Shown piece by piece: positions 17,184-25,491 of a DNA stretch of 64,000 nt (position 1 is the first letter of the stretch; each line of letters begins with the position of its first letter). The DNA comes from Poriferisodalis sp965204125 (GTDB lineage Bacteria; Actinomycetota; Acidimicrobiia; Acidimicrobiales; Poriferisodalaceae): NCBI RefSeq assembly GCF_965204125.1, contig NZ_OZ241968.1, positions 124,001 through 188,000 on the forward strand, read 5' to 3'. The notes under the pieces were generated by a model, which saw nothing but the letters and a program-made list of their open reading frames with translations, ran no database searches and was not told where the DNA came from. The position numbers were made by a program, and so were the translations under genes.

Positions 17184-19357
17184 GTCGCCGTCGCATTCAC
17201 GGGACGCAGGCCGCCGAAGATGCCCTGGGGCCGCAGCACCAGCGCGACCACGAGGATCACGAACGAGGCCACCACAGCCAGGTTGGTGCCCACGCCTCCC
17301 ACGTAGATCGCCAAACCCGCTTCGACCAATCCGAGCACCATGGCGCCGCCCAACGCCCCCCGGATCGAGCCCAGACCGGCCACCGCGGTGATCGCGAACG
17401 CCTTGAGCGTCAGCGGCGGTCCCTGGAACGGCTGGATGGCCAACACCGGGCTCACCAAGGCCCCGGCGGCGCCCGTGATGCCGATGCACAGCGCGAAGGT
17501 GATGACGTACACCTTGCCGACATCGATCCCGACGATGCGGGCTGCCTCGCGGTTCTGCGCCGCCGCGCGGATGCTCTTGCCCAGCTTGGTGCGCGCCAGC
17601 AGCACGCTGAGGCCCCCGAGCACACCGAGTGCGACGATCAGGATCCAGAACTTCGTCACCGGCACAGTCAGGCCGTCGGCGAGCCGCCAGCTGCCGTCGA
17701 GCGCGGTGCTCGTCCTGCGGAAATCGGCAGAGAAGATGAGCTTCATCACGTTCTGCAGGATGATCGCCAGCCCGAACATGACGAGCAGCGACACCAGGTG
17801 CGGCCGGTCGATGACGCGGTTCACCAAGCCGCGCTGGGTGAGGTAGCCGAGCGCCGCCATCAGCACGAACACCGCCGCCACCGAGACGAACGGATCGATG
17901 CCCCACCACTCGTCGGCGAGCCAGGCCAGGTAGGCGCCGATCATCACGAACTCGCCGTGCGCGAAGTTGATCACGCCCATCACGCCCCAGATCACCGAGA
18001 ACCCCAGCACCAGCACCGCGTACATGCCGCCGAGCGCGATGCCGTTGACCAGCGCCTGCGGCAGCTGCCCCCATGCCGACGATTCGCCGGCGGTGCGGCC
18101 GGTGCCGTCACCGAGCGGGTACTGGAGCTGGGCACGGGCCGCAGACCCCGGGGCCACCACATGGATCTCGCCGTGCTGGACCTGCACCATCCCCATGGGC
18201 TTGCTGTCGTTGACGCCCCGGCCGTCGAAGCTGATGGGCCCGTAGAACGTGTCTGCCGACAGCGTGCGCAGCGCGTTGCGCACTGCGTCGGTGTCGGTCG
18301 ACCCTGCGGCCTCGATGGCCAGGTGCAGTGCGAGCGCAGCGGCCGTGGCGCTCGCCGCTTGATACACGGGCGGCTCGCCCCACAGCCGCTCGTAGTAGGC
18401 GGCGTAGTCGGCGGCGCGGCCGAAGTACGGGCCTTCGTAGGCCATCGTGGCTTCCCACTGTGTGGGGCCGAGCACCCCGTCGACGTCGGTACCGAGCTCG
18501 TCGATGAGCTTCGGGTTGGACGGGCCGACGGTGATCAGCATGCCGTCGGGCTCGAAACCCAGCTCCTTGGCGGAGTTCACGAACAGGACGGCATCGTTGT
18601 AGTGCCCGCCGCCGACGAAGATGTCGGGGTTCAGGTCGCGGAACTTGGTCATGATCGCCGAGACGTCCTGGATGTCCTTGGGGTAGGTCTCAGTCGCCAG
18701 CACCGTCACGCCGTTGGCCTCGAGATGGCGCCGCGCTCCCTCGGCGACGGCGGTGGGAAACGACGTGTCCTCGTGGGCGATCACTGCGGTCTCGGCGCCC
18801 TGGTTCGCCAGCGCCTCGACGCCCGAGCGGGTGTAGTCGCTGGCGATGGTGGCCACGAGGAACAGGTTCTGAAAGCCCCGTTCGAACATGGTGTCCGAGG
18901 TGCCGTTGCCCTCCACCATGATCACGTTGTTGGCTTCCGCGATGGCGCTGGTGCCGGTCGTCAGGCCGCTCGAGTAGGGGCCGAGCAGGAAGTCGACCTC
19001 GTCCTCGTCGATGAGCCGCTGGACGAGGTTGCCTGCGGTGTCGGCGTCGGATTCGTCGTCGTAGTAGACGATCTCGGCCCGGTAGCGAGCACCGCCGATG
19101 CGGATCCCCCCATATTCCTCGTTGACCCAGCGCACCCAGGTGTCGTACCCCTGCCGTGAGTCCTTGCCTTCGACGGAGTACTTGCCGGTCTCGCTCAACG
19201 CTGCGCCGAGTCGAACCGTTCCGTCGAACTCCGTTGGCGCACTGGACGCGCCCTGCGGCGCCGAAGATCCTGCTCCGCCACCGCTGCTGTCACAGGCCGC
19301 CGCAAGCGGGAGCGCGCAGGCCAACGCAGCCAGCAGCAGCACTCTCAGAATCCGCAC
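17180..19357 (-). CDS. Fused ABC substrate-binding lipoprotein (LivK-like) and permease (LivH)
   Basis: One uninterrupted frame of 725 residues. Residues 1-21 are a lipoprotein signal (LLLAALACALPLAAA) with Cys22 as the lipidation site. Residues ~45-425 are a type I periplasmic-binding-protein fold of the LivK family (VRLGAALSETGKYSVEGKDSRQGYDTW, then LLGPYSSGLTTGTSAIAEANN). Residues 432-725 are a complete LivH permease, starting LPQALVNGIALGGMYAVLVLG, with VINFAHGEFVMIGAYL and coupling region AAAQNREAARIVGI. In standard HAAT systems LivK and LivH are separate. Here the binding protein would be tethered both by lipid and by the permease, likely one per pore. It is the first gene of livKH-M-G-F; neighbouring genes do not reveal the ligand. 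Confidence 0.9.
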   Translation of the reverse strand: MRILRVLLLAALACALPLAAACDSSGGGAGSSAPQGASSAPTEFDGTVRLGAALSETGKYSVEGKDSRQGYDTWVRWVNEEYGGIRIGGARYRAEIVYYDDESDADTAGNLVQRLIDEDEVDFLLGPYSSGLTTGTSAIAEANNVIMVEGNGTSDTMFERGFQNLFLVATIASDYTRSGVEALANQGAETAVIAHEDTSFPTAVAEGARRHLEANGVTVLATETYPKDIQDVSAIMTKFRDLNPDIFVGGGHYNDAVLFVNSAKELGFEPDGMLITVGPSNPKLIDELGTDVDGVLGPTQWEATMAYEGPYFGRAADYAAYYERLWGEPPVYQAASATAAALALHLAIEAAGSTDTDAVRNALRTLSADTFYGPISFDGRGVNDSKPMGMVQVQHGEIHVVAPGSAARAQLQYPLGDGTGRTAGESSAWGQLPQALVNGIALGGMYAVLVLGFSVIWGVMGVINFAHGEFVMIGAYLAWLADEWWGIDPFVSVAAVFVLMAALGYLTQRGLVNRVIDRPHLVSLLVMFGLAIILQNVMKLIFSADFRRTSTALDGSWRLADGLTVPVTKFWILIVALGVLGGLSVLLARTKLGKSIRAAAQNREAARIVGIDVGKVYVITFALCIGITGAAGALVSPVLAIQPFQGPPLTLKAFAITAVAGLGSIRGALGGAMVLGLVEAGLAIYVGGVGTNLAVVASFVILVVALVLRPQGIFGGLRPVNATAT

Positions 19358-19506
19358 GTCAGCGCTCCATGACGGCCGACCCTGTGCACCAGCACATCCC
19401 GCTCGAACGCTAGGTGGTCGCCCGGCCCCAGTGGTACTTCTGCCCGCGAGCAGGCGACGCAGGAGAGTTGACAGTCAGCATGCCCTACACATTGAAATCA
19501 CTTAAG

Positions 19507-19538
19507 TTGATATTTCTTATTAGGTCTGCTTAACTACC
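19507..19538 (+). promoter_or_regulatory. Putative promoter with DtxR/IdeR-like iron box before the imelysin gene
   Basis: An AT-rich patch in GC-rich surroundings. TTGATA (19507-19512) and TTAACT (19530-19535) are 17 bases apart and could be -35 and -10 elements. The latter overlaps 19520-19538, which begins TTAGGTCTGCTTAAC and matches about 12 of 19 positions of the IdeR/DtxR box (TTAGGTTAGSCTAACCTAA type), the left half nearly perfectly. The predicted start of transcription would be almost at ATG 19544, and no ribosome binding site is present, so the mRNA may be leaderless. Iron-dependent repression is inferred. Confidence 0.5.
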
Positions 19539-19543
19539 TCGCC

Positions 19544-20740
19544 ATGCTCAATGCCCTGAAACCGTCCCAACGCAGGGGCCAGCGACGTGCCGCTGTTGCG
19601 CTGCTCGCCATGGTGTCTGCTCTTGCACTGCTGGCCGCGGCGTGCGGCAGCAGCGGCCCTTCGGACGAAACCATGGAAGATGCCGTCGAGACCTACGCGA
19701 GGGGCGTCCACGCCGCCTACTCGGCCAGCCTCGCCTCCGCGCAGGATATGGACGACGCCATCCATACCTTCCTCGACAACCCGACCTCGGCGACGCTCGA
19801 AGGCGCCAAGCGTGCGTGGCTGATCGCCCGCGACGACTACGGCCCCACCGAGGTGTTCCGCTTCTATGGCGGTCCGATCGATGACGAGGAAACCGGCACC
19901 GAGGGTCTCATCAACGCCTGGCCGCTCGACGAGGGCTACATCGACTATGTCGAGGGCAACCCGACTGCCGGCATCATCAACGATCCGGGCACCTACCCGA
20001 CCATCGACGCCGATCTGATCGTCTCGCTCAACGAGGTCGGCGGCGAGGCCAACGTCTCGACCGGCTGGCATGCCATCGAGTTCCTCCTGTGGGGTCAGGA
20101 TCTCACCGGCGACGGGCCTGGCGCCCGCCCCGTCAGCGACTACACCACCGCCGACAATGCAGACCGCAGGGCCACCTACCTCGCCGTGGCCACCCACCAG
20201 CTGGTGGACCACCTGCAAGAGCTCGTGGACGCGTGGGCACCCGGCGGCGGCAACTACCGGGCCGAGTTCGAAGCGCTGGACGCTGCCGAGGCGCTGCGAC
20301 TGGCGATCACGGGCGCCGGCGAGCTGTCACGAGGCGAGCTGGCCGGCGAGCGCATGAACGTCGCCTATGAGGCCCGCTCGCAGGAAGACGAGCACTCGTG
20401 CTTCTCCGACAACACCCATGCCGACATCATCGGCAATGCGGTGGGCGTGGCGATGGTGCTCGAGGCCGACTACCCGCTCGGGGTGACCGGCACCAGCATC
20501 CTTGATGTGGTCGCCGAGGCCGATGCTGAACTTGCGGATCAGCTCCGTGCCGAGCTCGCGGCCAGCATCGTGGCCACCGAGGCAATCCCCGCTCCGTTCG
20601 ACCAGCATCTGACCGAGGATGTCTCCGATGACGATCCGGGACGGAGCTCGGTGCTCGCAGCCATCGAGCTGCTCGAGGACCAGACCGACACGATCGTGGC
20701 CGCGGCTGATGCCATTGGCGTCACGATCAACGTCAGCTAG
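19544..20740 (+). CDS. Imelysin-family (M75, IrpA/EfeO-like) lipoprotein
   Basis: A 398-residue exported protein with a basic n-region (KPSQRRGQRR), a hydrophobic core and lipobox LAAAC (Cys34). The imelysin domain is recognised by GWHAIEFLLWG at 174-184, containing the family motif GxHxxE (Gly174, His176, Glu179), and by the helix-rich halves with TADNADRRATYL. Imelysin proteins are iron-regulated periplasmic or surface proteins linked to iron uptake. First gene of a four-gene cluster on the plus strand; the following gene overlaps it by 32 bases. ATG 19544 is preferred because it keeps the basic n-region. Confidence 0.9.
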   Translation: MLNALKPSQRRGQRRAAVALLAMVSALALLAAACGSSGPSDETMEDAVETYARGVHAAYSASLASAQDMDDAIHTFLDNPTSATLEGAKRAWLIARDDYGPTEVFRFYGGPIDDEETGTEGLINAWPLDEGYIDYVEGNPTAGIINDPGTYPTIDADLIVSLNEVGGEANVSTGWHAIEFLLWGQDLTGDGPGARPVSDYTTADNADRRATYLAVATHQLVDHLQELVDAWAPGGGNYRAEFEALDAAEALRLAITGAGELSRGELAGERMNVAYEARSQEDEHSCFSDNTHADIIGNAVGVAMVLEADYPLGVTGTSILDVVAEADAELADQLRAELAASIVATEAIPAPFDQHLTEDVSDDDPGRSSVLAAIELLEDQTDTIVAAADAIGVTINVS

Positions 20741-22163
20741 AGCCGTCCGTCTCAGCAGGAACCTGCGGATTCTCCCGATCCGCTGGCAAGCAGCTGCGGC
20801 GGCTGCGCTGCTGGTGGCGGCGTGCGGCAGTGGCCCCTCCTTGGATCGAAACCTTGGAGGGGCCACGACGCGCCTTGACGCATCCCAGAATTCGTTCGGG
20901 CTGCCTGCCCCGCAGCTCACCAATGAAGAACGTCGGGCATTCGAGGTCGGCGACAGCTTCTTCACCCAGAACTGGGTGATCGCCCCCGCGTCCACCGATG
21001 CCCGCGACGGTCTCGGACCGACGTTCAACGCCCAGGCCTGCTCGTCGTGCCACATCCGCGACGGGCGCGGCCTGCCGCCGTTTCCGACCGTGGATGGCGT
21101 GGTGCCCGAGGTCTCCCGGCTGGGATTGCTGGTGCGGCTGAAGCTGCCGGACCGGGACCCCGTGACGGGCGCGCAGCTCGGCGATCCGAACTACGGCGGG
21201 CAGCTGCAGGACCGGGCCATCCTGGGCGTCGAGCCCGAAGGCACGCTGAGCGTCAGCTACCGGGTGGTGCACGGCACCTATGGAGACGGCACGCCGTACG
21301 GATTGCGAGCTCCGACCTATTCGCTGCTCGACTTGGCGTTCGGTGCGCTGCACCCGGGCGTGACGGTGGGGCCGCGTCTTGCACCGCAGATCATCGGCAT
21401 GGGCCTGCTGGAAGGGATCCCTGGGGCGTCGCTGCTCGCGCAGGCGGACCCTGACGACGCCGACGGCGACGGCATCTCGGGGCGGCCGAATTGGGTGTGG
21501 GATGCCGCCTCAGAGCGGCAGGTGCTGGGTCGGTTCGGCTGGAAAGCCAACGTCGCGAGCGTCGGTGCACAGGTCACGGGGGCGTTCATCGGTGACCTCG
21601 GCATCACATCTGACGCCCACCCCGGCGAGAACTGCCCGGGCCCGCAGTCCGCCTGCGCGGCGGCGCAGAACGGCGGCTCGCCCGAGATTCCTGCTGCACG
21701 GCTGTCGCCGGTGGTGCTGTACGCGAGGACGCTGTCGGTGCCGGCCATGCGCAACTTCGAAGACCCAGACGTGCGGGCCGGCAGTGAGGCCTTCGACGAC
21801 CTTGGCTGCGCTTCGTGCCACACGCGCCGACACCGCACCGGCCCCTCGGATATCGCCACACTGGCCGACCAGGTCATCTACCCCTACACCGACCTGCTCC
21901 TGCACGAAATGGGGGAAGGGCTGGCCGACGGTCAGGACGATTTCGAGGCCGGCGGCTCCGAATGGAGGACTCCCCCGCTGTGGGGCATCGGCCTGATCGA
22001 AGCCGTGAACGGCGAGCGTTTCCTGCTGCACGATGGGCGGGCTCGCACACTGGAGGAGGCGATCCTGTGGCACGGCGGCGAGGCAGAGGCGGCCAAGGAG
22101 GCGTTCCGTCTCTCGCCAGAAGAAGTGCGCCGCAAACTGATCGCATTCCTGGAGGCCCTATGA
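20709..22163 (+). CDS. Di-haem oxidoreductase (putative thiol oxidoreductase family) lipoprotein
   Basis: About 484 residues with a lipobox LVAAC (Cys39) and two c-type haem motifs, CSSCH (111-115) and CASCH (367-371). Other family segments are FNAQACSSCHIRDGRG, LGRFGWKANVASV and GAFIGDLGITS, then TPPLWGIGLIEAVNG and FLLHDGRARTLEEAILWHGGEA at the end. This family of two-haem proteins recurrently accompanies imelysins. It probably transfers electrons outside the membrane, perhaps for metal redox during uptake (inferred). The start overlaps the first imelysin gene; ATG 20709 is the only start that retains a full signal peptide. Confidence 0.88.
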   Translation: MPLASRSTSARAVRLSRNLRILPIRWQAAAAAALLVAACGSGPSLDRNLGGATTRLDASQNSFGLPAPQLTNEERRAFEVGDSFFTQNWVIAPASTDARDGLGPTFNAQACSSCHIRDGRGLPPFPTVDGVVPEVSRLGLLVRLKLPDRDPVTGAQLGDPNYGGQLQDRAILGVEPEGTLSVSYRVVHGTYGDGTPYGLRAPTYSLLDLAFGALHPGVTVGPRLAPQIIGMGLLEGIPGASLLAQADPDDADGDGISGRPNWVWDAASERQVLGRFGWKANVASVGAQVTGAFIGDLGITSDAHPGENCPGPQSACAAAQNGGSPEIPAARLSPVVLYARTLSVPAMRNFEDPDVRAGSEAFDDLGCASCHTRRHRTGPSDIATLADQVIYPYTDLLLHEMGEGLADGQDDFEAGGSEWRTPPLWGIGLIEAVNGERFLLHDGRARTLEEAILWHGGEAEAAKEAFRLSPEEVRRKLIAFLEAL

Positions 22164-23323
22164 CGGTTGCGCAGAAGAACGCCGTGAGAGCGAGAACAGT
22201 CAGCCGCACGTCACGGCGGGTGTGCGCCGTGCTGGCAGCCGTCGCCCTGCTGGGCGCGGCCTGCGAGAGCGGCCCGACGCCGCGGCAGGAGGCAGTGACG
22301 AGCACCGCTGCCGATGCCTTCTCCAACCATGTCCGACTCAACGCTCACGCCGCGACGTTGGCAGACAGTGTCGATGAACTCTGCGCAACGCCAGGACAGA
22401 TGGACGAGGCTGCTGCGGATCGCGTGGCCGACGGCATCGAGGCGACCCGGCGCACATGGTCCTACCTGGAGTCACTGCAACTCGAATCGGTGCAGGAGCG
22501 CCGATCTTGGGCGGTCATCGACTGGCCGATCTCCACCGGCGACATCACCTCGCTGCTGCTGGACGAGACCAAGGACCTGACGCCGGAGCGCATCGGGAAG
22601 CGTTCAGGTGCCGATCAGCGTGGACTGGGTGCGGCGGAATACCTGCTCACGCTGCATGTCGCGCGTGACGGGACGATGCCTGCCGGGACTGCACAGCGTC
22701 GATGCGACTACCTCAGCAGCGTCGTCGAGGTGATCCGGGAGGAGTCCGAGCTGATCTTGGACGATGCGTGGCTCGTCATCGACAGCGACGATGCGCCGCT
22801 GTTCATGCTCATCGCCCCCGATGCCGAGATGGGTGTGGACCGGCTCGTGAATGGCGCCGTCTTCCTGCTGGAGGCCATGACCGACATGGAATTGGGGCGT
22901 GCCCTCGGGGAAACCTCGGCTGAGGCCAGGCTCGATGCCATCGTCGAGGGACCGCTGGGCCTCGGCGCGGCCGACATGCTGGCCCACCTCGACGGTCTGC
23001 GTACGGTCCTGCTGGGCACCGAACATGCGACCGACTTCATCAGCGAATCAGGGAGGAAGCTCTCATTCGCCGGGTCCAGCGGATTTCGCCTGCTCCTCGA
23101 CGACGACGTCGTGTCACGCCTGACTGATCAGTTCCGCGAGGCGAAGACAGCACTCGAACGGATCAACGGACCGCTGCGCGAGGCAGTCGTGCACGATCCA
23201 GAGACGGTGTCGGCAGCGCGGGCTGCGTTGAAGGCACTGCAGGTGACGATCTCGACCGAAGTCGTCTCCCAGCTCGGCGTGACGATTGGCTTCAGCGATG
23301 CCGACGGCGACAGCTCCGCCTAG
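22160..23323 (+). CDS. Second imelysin-like lipoprotein with altered active motif
   Basis: A 387-residue lipoprotein with signal peptide and lipobox LGAAC (Cys35). The overall layout matches the imelysin fold (SWAVIDWPISTGDITSLL, then GLGAAEYLLTLHV), but the GxHxxE motif reads GLGAAE at 155-160, so the metal-type His is replaced by Gly. The first imelysin of the cluster keeps it. Start ATG overlaps the previous stop (ATGA) and has GGAGG upstream, so translation is coupled to the di-haem gene. The altered motif suggests a structural or partner role rather than the same binding site. Confidence 0.85.
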   Translation: MTVAQKNAVRARTVSRTSRRVCAVLAAVALLGAACESGPTPRQEAVTSTAADAFSNHVRLNAHAATLADSVDELCATPGQMDEAAADRVADGIEATRRTWSYLESLQLESVQERRSWAVIDWPISTGDITSLLLDETKDLTPERIGKRSGADQRGLGAAEYLLTLHVARDGTMPAGTAQRRCDYLSSVVEVIREESELILDDAWLVIDSDDAPLFMLIAPDAEMGVDRLVNGAVFLLEAMTDMELGRALGETSAEARLDAIVEGPLGLGAADMLAHLDGLRTVLLGTEHATDFISESGRKLSFAGSSGFRLLLDDDVVSRLTDQFREAKTALERINGPLREAVVHDPETVSAARAALKALQVTISTEVVSQLGVTIGFSDADGDSSA

Positions 23324-23368
23324 CCACCGGCGCCTCATCGACGCCGAGGCGACCGGAGGCGTGCGGAG

Positions 23369-24913
23369 GTGAGTCTTCTCGCTGGGTCGGGGTTGGCGAC
23401 TCGCTCGCGGTTGTCGCGCTTGCAGACCACGCGGGTGGCAGCTCTGCTTGCCGGCCCGGCGTCTCGGTTGTCGTTGGTGCCGCCAAGGGCACCGGGAGCG
23501 CGCCGGCCGGTTCCAGCCGACTCCGTCGCCGTCTTCCGCATCGCATTCGGCATGCTGGCCGCGTTCGCGGCGATCCGCTTCCTGGCCAACGGGTGGGTGA
23601 TCCAGCTGTACCTGGCGCCGCGTGCACACCTCACCTACCCCGGGTTCGGCTGGGTGCAGCCGCTGCCGGCGCCGTGGATGCATCTGATGGTCGCGGCGGT
23701 CGGCACAGCCGGTGTGGCGATCGCCTTGGGTTGGCGCTACCGGCTGGCGTGCTGGTCGTTCCTCTGCGGATTCGCCTACCTCGAAGCAATCGACGCGACG
23801 CTGTACCTCAACCACTACTGGTTCGTGTCGCTCTGCGCGCTGCTGCTGGCGATCCTGCCGGCGCACCACCACTGGTCGATGGACGCCCGTGCCGGCCGTG
23901 TCCGACGCAGCGCACGTGTGCCAGCGGGCGTGGTGTGGGCACTGCGGGCCCAGGTCGGTGTCGTCTACGTCTTCGCCGGGATTGCGAAGCTGAATGCCGA
24001 CTGGCTCGGCTCGGCGCTGCCGCTGCAGATTTGGCTGGCCGACAGGTCCGACACTTGGCTGGTGGGCCCGCTGCTCGACGAGCCGTGGTTGGCCCTCGCC
24101 GCAAGCTGGGCCGCTGCAGCCTTCGACTGCACCATCGTGGGTTGGCTGCTGTGGCGCCGCAGCCGTCCATGGTCGTACGCGGTCCTCGTCATCTTCCACG
24201 TGGCGACATGGATGCTGTTCGCCATCGGCGTCTTCGGTTGGGTGATGATCGCCGCCGCCCTGGTCTTCTTCGACCCCGACTGGCCCCGGCAGCTATCTGC
24301 GCGAACGCATAGCTGGCGGCGACGGGCCACCGAGCGCGCAGTGCATGCGCCCCAAGCTTTGGCCGCCTCAACGCTGTCGACACGGTTACGAGACCCGTCA
24401 TTGCCGGTCCTGCCGGGCGGCGGCCTTGCGAACCGTTCAGGCAGCACCTGCACGCGCATTGGCCGAGCGACGCTCGTTGCGTTGGCGTTGCTGGCTGTCG
24501 CGCAGCTTGTGCTGCCGTTGCGCCACTTGGCCTATCCCGGCGATGTGCGTTGGACCGAGGAGGGTTACTGGGGTGCGTGGCGGGTGATGCTGACCGACAA
24601 GGCCGCGCACCTGGAGTTCGAGGTGACCGATCCGGCCACCGGTCATCGCTGGATAGTCGGACCCGACATCGTGCTCGAGGACTGGCAGATCGAACGAGCC
24701 GGCGGCCACCCCGATCTGATTGTGGCCACGGCGCACCTCATCGCCGATCAATACCAGAGCAGCGGCATCGCAGATGTCGAGGTCCGGGCAGATGCCTGGG
24801 TATCCATGAACGGACGGCCCGCCCAGCGCATCATCGACCCCACGGTCGACTTGGCCGCGCAGTCACGCACGCTCGCCCCCGCACCGTGGATCCTGCAGCC
24901 CGACGACTGGTAG
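23369..24913 (+). CDS. HTTM-domain (vitamin K-dependent gamma-carboxylase-like) membrane protein
   Basis: A 514-residue polytopic membrane protein. The pieces VFRIAFGMLAAFAAIRFLANGWV, YLEAIDATLYLNHYWFVSL and AQVGVVYVFAGIAKLNADWL match the horizontally transferred transmembrane (HTTM) domain shared with gamma-glutamyl carboxylase. After the last span (near 370) a soluble extracytoplasmic-like region of ~120 residues follows (RWTEEGYWGAWRVMLTDKAAHLEF). HTTM proteins are repeatedly found next to imelysin/di-haem genes. The start is GTG with GCGGAG close upstream. It ends 10 bases before vsr. Confidence 0.87.
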   Translation: MSLLAGSGLATRSRLSRLQTTRVAALLAGPASRLSLVPPRAPGARRPVPADSVAVFRIAFGMLAAFAAIRFLANGWVIQLYLAPRAHLTYPGFGWVQPLPAPWMHLMVAAVGTAGVAIALGWRYRLACWSFLCGFAYLEAIDATLYLNHYWFVSLCALLLAILPAHHHWSMDARAGRVRRSARVPAGVVWALRAQVGVVYVFAGIAKLNADWLGSALPLQIWLADRSDTWLVGPLLDEPWLALAASWAAAAFDCTIVGWLLWRRSRPWSYAVLVIFHVATWMLFAIGVFGWVMIAAALVFFDPDWPRQLSARTHSWRRRATERAVHAPQALAASTLSTRLRDPSLPVLPGGGLANRSGSTCTRIGRATLVALALLAVAQLVLPLRHLAYPGDVRWTEEGYWGAWRVMLTDKAAHLEFEVTDPATGHRWIVGPDIVLEDWQIERAGGHPDLIVATAHLIADQYQSSGIADVEVRADAWVSMNGRPAQRIIDPTVDLAAQSRTLAPAPWILQPDDW

Positions 24914-24923
24914 AACCGCTCAC

Positions 24924-25355
24924 GTGGAGCCGAAGGCGCTGCCAGGCCCGGCATCGGAGCGCATGTCGAAGCAGCGCTCCCGCGACACAGGGCCGGAGCG
25001 GCTCATCCGCTCGGCACTGCACCGGCGGGGCCTGCGCTACTTCGTGCACCGCCGGCCATTGCCCGACGTACGCCGCGAGGCCGACGTGGTGTTCCCTCGT
25101 CTGCGGGTGGCGATCTTCGTGGACGGCTGCTTCTGGCACGGCTGCCCCGAGCACGGCACGAAACCCCGTCGCAACGCCGAGTACTGGGAGACCAAGATCG
25201 CCCGCAACCGAGCCCGCGACGCCGACACCGACGCCCGCCTGCGAGCAGCCGGCTGGACCCCAGTCCGCATCTGGGAACACGAACCCCCCGACAAAGCCGC
25301 CGACGAAATAGAACATCTCATCCGCACCCGAGCCCGCCGCCTCGCCAGCGACTAG
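24924..25355 (+). CDS. vsr: Very short patch repair endonuclease
   Basis: A 143-residue Vsr endonuclease, which nicks at T-G mismatches formed by deamination of 5-methylcytosine. The family core is complete: MSKQRSRDTGPERLIRSALH, READVVFPRLRVAIFVDGCFWHGCPEHG (catalytic Asp and zinc-binding Cys/His), EYWETKIARNRARD and WTPVRIWEHE. The start is GTG. Vsr genes normally accompany C5 methyltransferases; the nearest one is the NaeI-like pair about 3.4 kb away on the other strand. Its position 10 bases after the HTTM gene suggests it may be read from that transcript. Confidence 0.93.
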   Translation: MEPKALPGPASERMSKQRSRDTGPERLIRSALHRRGLRYFVHRRPLPDVRREADVVFPRLRVAIFVDGCFWHGCPEHGTKPRRNAEYWETKIARNRARDADTDARLRAAGWTPVRIWEHEPPDKAADEIEHLIRTRARRLASD

Positions 25356-25397
25356 GCCGCCGTTCTCGGGAGCATCCACTTCCGGAATCCACAGAGG

Positions 25398-25489
25398 TGT
25401 GCGAGACCAGCAGTCGCACCCGTGCAGAATCGGTAATCGTCGATGTGTGAAATAGGCAGTCATACATGTGCAAAAGCGGTAGTCTGCAG
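25398..25489. repeat. Four 23-bp direct repeats upstream of the AAA/DUF4143 ATPase gene
   Basis: Four head-to-tail units begin at 25398, 25421, 25444 and 25467, with no spacers. The first 18 positions of each fit YGTGYRRRANMRGYARTC, with GTG at 2-4, A9, G13, A15 and TC at 17-18 invariant. The last five positions vary. The array ends 2 bases before the GTG start of the ATPase gene. It resembles an iteron or multi-site operator, for example for autoregulation; function is inferred. Confidence 0.7.
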
Positions 25490-25491
25490 TC

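Noticed and set aside
17184..18074. N-terminal extension of LivM to 645 residues
   Set aside because: The extension is an alternative frame of the LivK-LivH fusion and is rich in Arg and Gly without homology. The ATGA overlap at 17180-17183 gives the true start.
25398..25489. CRISPR array
   Set aside because: The units are directly adjacent with no spacers, only 23 bp long and imperfect, and no cas genes are seen.
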